From: Actinomycetota bacterium
GTDB lineage: Bacteria > Actinomycetota > Actinomycetes > Actinomycetales > Microbacteriaceae
DNA length: 10,121 bases
Direction of reading: 5' to 3'
Assembly (NCBI GenBank): GCA_009927245.1
Contig: RFNI01000164.1
Span: forward strand, 1 to 10,121
Positions 6,707 through 10,121 of this stretch are shown here, piece by piece; position 1 is the stretch's first letter; the number at the start of each line of letters is the position of its first letter. Below the pieces are notes generated by a model, which was given only the letters and a program-made list of their open reading frames with translations, ran no database searches and had not been told where the DNA came from. Made by a program: the position numbers and the translations under genes.

Positions 6707-7408
6707 ATGGCAAAGCGCTCAAAGGCATATATCGCCGCAGCAGAAAAGATCCAAGAGGGTAAGTTATACACTCCTGCAGAAGCAGTGACCCTCGTTAGAG
6801 AAACCAACACCTCAAAGTTCGATTCAACTGTTGAAGTTGCAATCAAGCTAGGTGTTGACCCTCGTAAAGCAGACCAGATGATCCGTGGAACCGTAGGTCT
6901 TCCTCACGGTACCGGTAAGACTGCTCGCGTAATCGTATTCGCAACCGGTGCAGCTGCTGATGCAGCTCGTGAAGCTGGAGCCGACGAAGTCGGTGGCGAC
7001 GAACTTATTGAGAAGGTTGCAGCTGGTTGGGTTGACTTCGACTCAGCAGTTTCTACCCCTGAGCTAATGGGTAAGGTTGGTCGTCTAGGTAAGGTTCTAG
7101 GTCCTCGTAACCTAATGCCTAACCCTAAGACCGGAACTGTTACACCAGATGTTGCTAAAGCTGTTACTGACATCAAGGGTGGAAAGATCGAGTTCCGTAT
7201 CGACAAGCAGTCAAACCTCCACTTCATCATCGGTAAGGTTTCATTTACTAAGGAACAGCTTGGTGAGAACCTAGCAGTTGCTCTAGATGAAATCGTTCGT
7301 CTAAAGCCTTCTTCATCTAAGGGTAAGTACTTGCTCAAGGGTGCATTGGCAACAACCTTCGGTCCTGGTGTTCCACTAGACCTAAGCGTTACCAAAGTAG
7401 AGTTCTAA
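6707..7408 (+). CDS. rplA: 50S ribosomal protein L1
   Basis: A 233-residue L1 of normal bacterial length. It forms the mobile L1 stalk of the large subunit and is a likely translational autoregulator. Conserved segments include the N-terminal SKAYIAAAEKI, VDPRKADQMIRGTVGLPHGTGK (about 50-71), the GKLG-like GRLGKVLGPRNLMPNPKTGTV (about 126-146), and the C-terminal KGKYLLKGALATTFGPGVPLD. AAGGAAAAG precedes ATG 6707 by six bases. Ten of 19 leucines use CTA and none CTG. A likely L1-binding structure lies in the spacer upstream, and a strong hairpin closes the operon downstream. Confidence 0.98.
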   Translation: MAKRSKAYIAAAEKIQEGKLYTPAEAVTLVRETNTSKFDSTVEVAIKLGVDPRKADQMIRGTVGLPHGTGKTARVIVFATGAAADAAREAGADEVGGDELIEKVAAGWVDFDSAVSTPELMGKVGRLGKVLGPRNLMPNPKTGTVTPDVAKAVTDIKGGKIEFRIDKQSNLHFIIGKVSFTKEQLGENLAVALDEIVRLKPSSSKGKYLLKGALATTFGPGVPLDLSVTKVEF

Positions 7409-7445
7409 AAAGATTTACCTAGCATTCAGTAACGAAGGCTAGGCT

Positions 7446-7480
7446 GAAGGACCAGGGGAAACCCTGGTCCTTCTTCATCT
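7446..7480 (+). terminator. Probable transcription terminator after rplA
   Basis: GAAGGACCAGGG (7446-7457) and CCCTGGTCCTTC (7462-7473) form a perfect 12-bp stem with a GAAA tetraloop, followed by TTCATCTGTT, a weak U tract. A smaller hairpin (CCTAGC 7418-7423 with GCTAGG 7438-7443) lies just before it. It sits where the secE-nusG-rplK-rplA transcript should end. The weak U tract means termination may be incomplete. Confidence 0.75.
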
Positions 7481-7488
7481 GTTAGCAG

Positions 7489-7504
7489 TTCACTTATTAG
7501 TGAA
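7489..7504. repeat. Short inverted repeat upstream of the decarboxylase gene
   Basis: TTCACT-TATT-AGTGAA, a perfect 6-4-6 inverted repeat between the rplA terminator and the decarboxylase gene. It could be an operator, but no matching promoter was found and a repeat this short can arise by chance. Confidence 0.3.
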
Positions 7505-7577
7505 TGTAGTTCGAAAGGTTGGGATATTGGCAACAGAGGCATTCGGCGCAGCAACACTGCTTGATTCAAAGGACCCG

Positions 7578-8981
7578 ATGGGTCTTAGATCAATAGCACC
7601 ACTACTAGACGCGTGGATACGCGATATGGAGGCAGATAGATCTCCCTTCCAAATACCAGGCCACAAAGGTCGTACGAATCTAACCGGCCCAATCGTTGAT
7701 GGCGATATCCCAGTTCTTCCAGGTAATCACCCTTACCGTATTTCCCCCTCACTAATTCTTGAAGCTGAAAAGCTAGCCGCTGATCTTTGGGGAGCAGACC
7801 TCTGCAGATTTGGCGTTAACGGTTCTTCTGGTTCTAATCACGCAGCAGTAATGGCTGTGGCAGGACCTGGAGATAAAGTAATCGTCTCTAGAACACTGCA
7901 CAAATCAGTTCTTGTTGGAATGGTTTATGCAGGTGTTATCCCAGTTTGGGTAAGACCAGAAATCAACCCAGCAACAGGACTACCTGAATACTTACCTTCC
8001 ACCAGACTCAAAGAAACCATTGAAGCCAACCCAGATGCAAAAGCAGTTCTAATTGGTGAACCTTCATACGTTGGCACCATGTCTAACATTCCAAGACTTG
8101 CTAAGGTCTGCCACGATGCAGGCATTCCCTTGGTTGTTGATGCTGCTTGGGCAGCTCACTACGGTTTCCACCCAGAACTACCTGAGCACCCACTAGCTGA
8201 AGGTGCAGATATCGTTGTTACCTCTGCTCACAAGACCCTACCGGCTTGGTCACAAGCCAGCTTTGTCTTAGTTAGAAAAGGCCTAGTTGATCTAGATCGA
8301 TTCAATAAAGCTTTTGACTCAACTCAGACCACTTCAATGTCTGGAAGAATCCTTGCTTCTATTGACGCATCCCGAGCACTACTGCAGAAGCACGGTTACG
8401 ACCTGATTGACCCGATCATTGACGCAACTGAAAAGGGAAGAGCAACTCTAGTTGCCAACGGCATTGAAGTAATCGATGGTGAATACATCGATCCACTCAA
8501 GCTAGTTATCTTGCTTCCTAAAACAGGGGCAGACGGCAACCTAGTTGAACAAGATCTACTAAAAGCAAACATTGACGTTGAGATGGCTAACCGAGACCTA
8601 ATCATTCCAATGATTACCTTTGCTGATACCCCAGAACTAATTGAAGATCTAATCAACAGAATCATTGAATCTGTAAACAGGCACAGGGGAGAACCAAGAC
8701 CAGTAGCAACAGCTGCTGCCTTCTCAATCATCCCTGAAGTTGTTGTTAGCCCTAGAGATGCTTTCTTCTCAAAGCATGAAGTTGTTAGAGCACAGGATGC
8801 AGTTGGTCGAGTATCGGCAGAGATGATCTGCCCTTACCCACCAGGAGTTCCAGTACTATCCCCAGGAGAGCGAATCACTCAAGAAGCACTAGATGCGCTA
8901 TTTGAAGCTAGAGATAGCGGAGTAAGAATCGCATTCGCAGCAGATAGGACTCTAGATACTTTTGTAGTTCTGCCTGAGTAG
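7578..8981 (+). CDS. Orn/Lys/Arg decarboxylase-family PLP enzyme
   Basis: A 467-residue fold-type I decarboxylase of the short SpeA/YaaO-like group, without the wing domain of the E. coli inducible enzymes. Seen: PFQIPGHKGR at about 23-32, the phosphate-binding NGSSGSNHA (about 81-89), Asp188 in VVDAAWAAHYGFHPELP, the Schiff-base Lys219 in TSAHKTLPAWSQ, and a C-terminal small domain ending with ICPYPPGVPVLSPGE, a family hallmark. It should release CO2 from lysine, ornithine or arginine to give a polyamine or agmatine; the substrate is not decidable by eye. The start is ATG 7578, preceded by AAAGGA. The frame opens earlier, at GTG 7500, but that codon has no ribosome site and the added residues are not family-like. 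In the usual DEAHGAH motif the PLP-stacking His is Trp191 here. Confidence 0.88.
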   Translation: MGLRSIAPLLDAWIRDMEADRSPFQIPGHKGRTNLTGPIVDGDIPVLPGNHPYRISPSLILEAEKLAADLWGADLCRFGVNGSSGSNHAAVMAVAGPGDKVIVSRTLHKSVLVGMVYAGVIPVWVRPEINPATGLPEYLPSTRLKETIEANPDAKAVLIGEPSYVGTMSNIPRLAKVCHDAGIPLVVDAAWAAHYGFHPELPEHPLAEGADIVVTSAHKTLPAWSQASFVLVRKGLVDLDRFNKAFDSTQTTSMSGRILASIDASRALLQKHGYDLIDPIIDATEKGRATLVANGIEVIDGEYIDPLKLVILLPKTGADGNLVEQDLLKANIDVEMANRDLIIPMITFADTPELIEDLINRIIESVNRHRGEPRPVATAAAFSIIPEVVVSPRDAFFSKHEVVRAQDAVGRVSAEMICPYPPGVPVLSPGERITQEALDALFEARDSGVRIAFAADRTLDTFVVLPE

Positions 8982-9260
8982 TTAGTCGTAGAAATTCTGG
9001 CGCGGTCCGATTTTGTGCACTATCAGTCTCTGGTTATCTGTATCTGCTTCAATCCGAACACGATACGGCCCAAATCGGAGTTTGTAGTAACCTCTCCATT
9101 CACCTGAGAGAGGTATTAGGCGGGCTAAAGGATCTTCACTCGCCGCTATTTGATTTAGTCCGTCGTGGATTCTTCGCACTACTGACTTTGGCAGTTTTCG
9201 CTGGTTCTTTATTGCTCGCTCGCTTAGTACCCAAATCCAGTTCTTCGAGCTCGAAATCAC
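8982..9260 (-). CDS. RelE/ParE-family toxin (module 2)
   Basis: A 92-residue small basic protein of the RelE/ParE fold. Core features are RKLPKSVVRRIHDGL (helix hairpin), EWRGYYKLRFGPYRVRIEA (the beta strands that carry the active or binding residues) and a C-terminal VHKIGPRQNFYD, a weaker version of the usual GHRxxVY ending. RelE homologues cut ribosome-bound mRNA and ParE homologues poison gyrase; which applies is unclear. GTG 9260 is chosen because GGAAGAAG lies six bases upstream and homology begins at NWIWVLSERA; ATG 9302 in the same frame is the alternative. The first 125 bases overlap the antitoxin in a different frame. Its stop abuts that of the decarboxylase on the other strand with no base between. 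Confidence 0.82.
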   Translation of the reverse strand: MISSSKNWIWVLSERAIKNQRKLPKSVVRRIHDGLNQIAASEDPLARLIPLSGEWRGYYKLRFGPYRVRIEADTDNQRLIVHKIGPRQNFYD

Positions 9261-9477
9261 GCAACACTTCTTCCATAGAATACATTTTCTGGTTGCGTCC
9301 ACCGTCGGCGATGTACCGCTCGATATCTTTGATTTCTTCTAGATCTGTGTAGAATTCTTCAAGCCCACGAATGAGCAAATCCTTGAGAAGTGAAGCTTCA
9401 TCACGATCAATCTTTTTTGCTAGTTTCTTCACGAGTTTTTCAATCTTCGGTGAGACTTCGATGTTAACCATTGGCAT
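9136..9477 (-). CDS. RelB/ribbon-helix-helix-like antitoxin (module 2)
   Basis: A 113-residue protein. The N-terminus (PMVNIEVSPKIEKLVKKLAKK, then EASLLKDLLIRGLEEF) fits a ribbon-helix-helix DNA-binding domain. The middle is an acidic helix, and KMYSMEEVL (about 64-72) resembles the toxin-binding segment at which RelB-type antitoxins normally end. Here 40 more residues follow, a Lys/Ala/Ser-rich tail containing KVSSAKNPRR, read through the start of the toxin gene in another frame. ATG 9477 has AGAGGAA six bases before it. It is transcribed from the promoter at 9509-9537 and should both neutralise the toxin and repress the operon. Confidence 0.82.
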   Translation of the reverse strand: MPMVNIEVSPKIEKLVKKLAKKIDRDEASLLKDLLIRGLEEFYTDLEEIKDIERYIADGGRNQKMYSMEEVLRDFELEELDLGTKRASNKEPAKTAKVSSAKNPRRTKSNSGE

Positions 9478-9508
9478 AATGATTCCTCTTTTGGTTGCGG
9501 TATGAAAG

Positions 9509-9537
9509 ACACTAAATCAATTTGTGGATAAGTTCAA
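9509..9537 (-). promoter_or_regulatory. Promoter of TA module 2, with an embedded DnaA box
   Basis: Minus strand: -35 TTGAAC (9537-9532), a 17-base spacer, -10 TAGTGT (9514-9509). The spacer starts with TTATCCACA (9531-9523), a full match to the DnaA-box consensus. Transcription should start near 9502, ahead of AGAGGAA and ATG 9477. The same arrangement recurs upstream of module 3. Confidence 0.75.
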
Positions 9538-9557
9538 GATTCGATTAAAGAAAAACT

Positions 9558-9839
9558 TTATTGGTCAGAGTAAATATCTTTACGATGGCCCACTTCGAGA
9601 ACTAGCAAAGTATGAGTTCCTTCGAGAATCTCAAGAATCACTCGGTATTCCTGGATGCGCAATCTGTAGCAACCAGCCCAGTTATCTTTTAGTTCTGTTA
9701 GCAGCTCCATTGGCTTCGGGCTTTGCCTTAGCCACTCCAGCTTTTTTAGGATTCTTTGCACTGCTGACTTGTCTAGATTTTGCAGTTGCCTGTCCGACTT
9801 CAGGCTCCATTCCAATGTCCATTCTGGTGAGTCCAACAT
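9558..9839 (-). CDS. RelE/ParE-family toxin (module 3)
   Basis: A 93-residue RelE-fold toxin: EWTLEWSLKSDRQLQNLDKS then AVQRILKKLEWL form the N-terminal helices. NWAGCYRLRIQEYRVILEIL gives the central strands, and EVGHRKDIY is the classic C-terminal signature of RelE/ParE proteins. It is probably an mRNA interferase by analogy with RelE, but ParE-like action is not excluded. ATG 9839 falls inside the antitoxin gene at codon 74, in the +1 frame, giving a 158-base overlap. The ribosome site is weak (GAAGTC), so its synthesis probably depends on antitoxin translation. It is related to the module 2 toxin but diverged. Confidence 0.87.
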   Translation of the reverse strand: MLDSPEWTLEWSLKSDRQLQNLDKSAVQRILKKLEWLRQSPKPMELLTELKDNWAGCYRLRIQEYRVILEILEGTHTLLVLEVGHRKDIYSDQ

Positions 9840-10059
9840 GTTCTAAGACTTCATCCATGGAATATGTTTTAAAGTCTTTTCGACCAGCCCTAATTGATGC
9901 ACGTATAGCCTCGAGTTCGCGTTGTTCTTCCTCTAGTGCCTCTACGCCACGTTCGACCAACTGACGAATGAAGTAGGACTTAGTACGTCCACTTCTCTCA
10001 GAGAGCTTGTCAATGCGATCGCGAAGTTCCTGCGGAAGCCTGATTGTTACCATGGCCAT
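9682..10059 (-). CDS. Ribbon-helix-helix/RelB-like antitoxin (module 3)
   Basis: A 125-residue protein. MVTIRLPQELRDRIDKLSER and SYFIRQLVERGVEAL (1-42) form a clear ribbon-helix-helix domain of the CopG/RelB type, with its beta strand near residues 3-8. An acidic helix follows, then KTYSMDEVLEHVGL (about 64-77), the usual toxin-contact end of such antitoxins. A further tail of about 48 residues, rich in Ala and Lys (VSSAKNPKKAGVAKAKP), is read across the toxin start in another frame. ATG 10059 has AGGAG six bases upstream. The promoter and an operator-like palindrome lie at 10071-10120. Confidence 0.87.
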   Translation of the reverse strand: MAMVTIRLPQELRDRIDKLSERSGRTKSYFIRQLVERGVEALEEEQRELEAIRASIRAGRKDFKTYSMDEVLEHVGLTRMDIGMEPEVGQATAKSRQVSSAKNPKKAGVAKAKPEANGAANRTKR

Positions 10060-10070
10060 AAGTATCTCCT

Positions 10071-10095
10071 GTCTTACTTGTCTTACATGTAAGAC
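10071..10095. promoter_or_regulatory. Operator-like repeats upstream of TA module 3
   Basis: GTCTTAC occurs at 10071-10077 and 10080-10086, and its inverted copy GTAAGAC at 10089-10095. The last two make a perfect 16-bp palindrome, GTCTTACATGTAAGAC. It overlaps the -10 and the predicted transcription start, where a ribbon-helix-helix antitoxin would repress. The sequence is absent upstream of module 2. Confidence 0.65.
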
Positions 10096-10120
10096 TAAAT
10101 CAGATTGTGGATAAGTTCAA
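10092..10120 (-). promoter_or_regulatory. Promoter of TA module 3, with an embedded DnaA box
   Basis: Minus strand: -35 TTGAAC (10120-10115), a 17-base spacer, -10 TAGTCT (10097-10092). TTATCCACA (10114-10106), a full DnaA-box match, begins the spacer. The block 10094-10120 matches 9511-9537 at 25 of 27 positions; the window ends one base later, so the repeat may extend further. Confidence 0.75.
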
Positions 10121-10121
10121 T

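Noticed and set aside
7500..7577. Longer N-terminus of the decarboxylase from GTG 7500
   Set aside because: No ribosome site precedes it and the added residues do not fit the family, while ATG 7578 has AAAGGA just upstream.
9524..9964. Plus-strand 146-codon open frame opposite TA module 3
   Set aside because: It is the antisense shadow of the toxin and antitoxin genes, which have clear family motifs and ribosome sites.

Overview
The window is a chromosomal piece of an actinobacterium with moderate, not high, GC. Lineage evidence: two MaoC-type hydratases of the HadA/HadB kind, a NusG with a long acidic N-terminal extension, and the gene order tRNA-Thr, tRNA-Met, hadA, hadB, murB, (lysE), aspC, tRNA-Trp, secE, nusG, rplK, rplA. 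As I recall it, this order is a variant of the locus in Mycobacterium (thrT-metT-rpmG-hadABC-trpT-secE-nusG-rplK-rplA) and Streptomyces (murB and aspC near secE). Tight packing, overlapping stops, likely leaderless starts and heavy use of the Leu codon CTA fit a small-genome, possibly freshwater Microbacteriaceae-like organism. That placement is inference.

Layout. 1-161: two tRNA genes. 201-2031: hadA-hadB-murB, translationally coupled through two ATGA overlaps. 2028-2633 (minus): a LysE/ArgO-type amino-acid exporter, convergent with murB. 2683-3882: an aspartate-type aminotransferase with a probable leaderless promoter. 3875-4679 (minus): a PrlF/YhaV toxin-antitoxin (TA) module behind a perfect 20-bp palindrome; the toxin's last 38 codons are displaced by a one-base frameshift. 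4851-7408: tRNA-Trp, secE, nusG, rplK, rplA, with an apparent one-base frameshift in nusG and an L1-binding-site look-alike between rplK and rplA. A strong hairpin follows rplA. 7578-8981: a PLP-dependent Orn/Lys/Arg decarboxylase-family protein. 8982-10121 (minus): two tandem RelB/RelE-like TA modules.

How it fits together. The core is household function: translation (tRNAs, L11, L1), transcription elongation (NusG), protein export (SecE), peptidoglycan precursor synthesis (MurB), and amino-acid metabolism and export. Three TA modules are lodged in and beside it. The most unusual part is the TA pair at the right end. Both modules use nearly the same promoter (25 of 27 bases), each with a consensus DnaA box in the -35/-10 spacer. 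In both, the toxin begins at antitoxin codon 73-74 in the +1 frame, so the antitoxin's last 40-52 codons overprint the toxin's N-terminus. The two frameshifts (yhaV, nusG) are single-base losses and may be sequencing errors, most likely so in nusG, which is expected to be needed.
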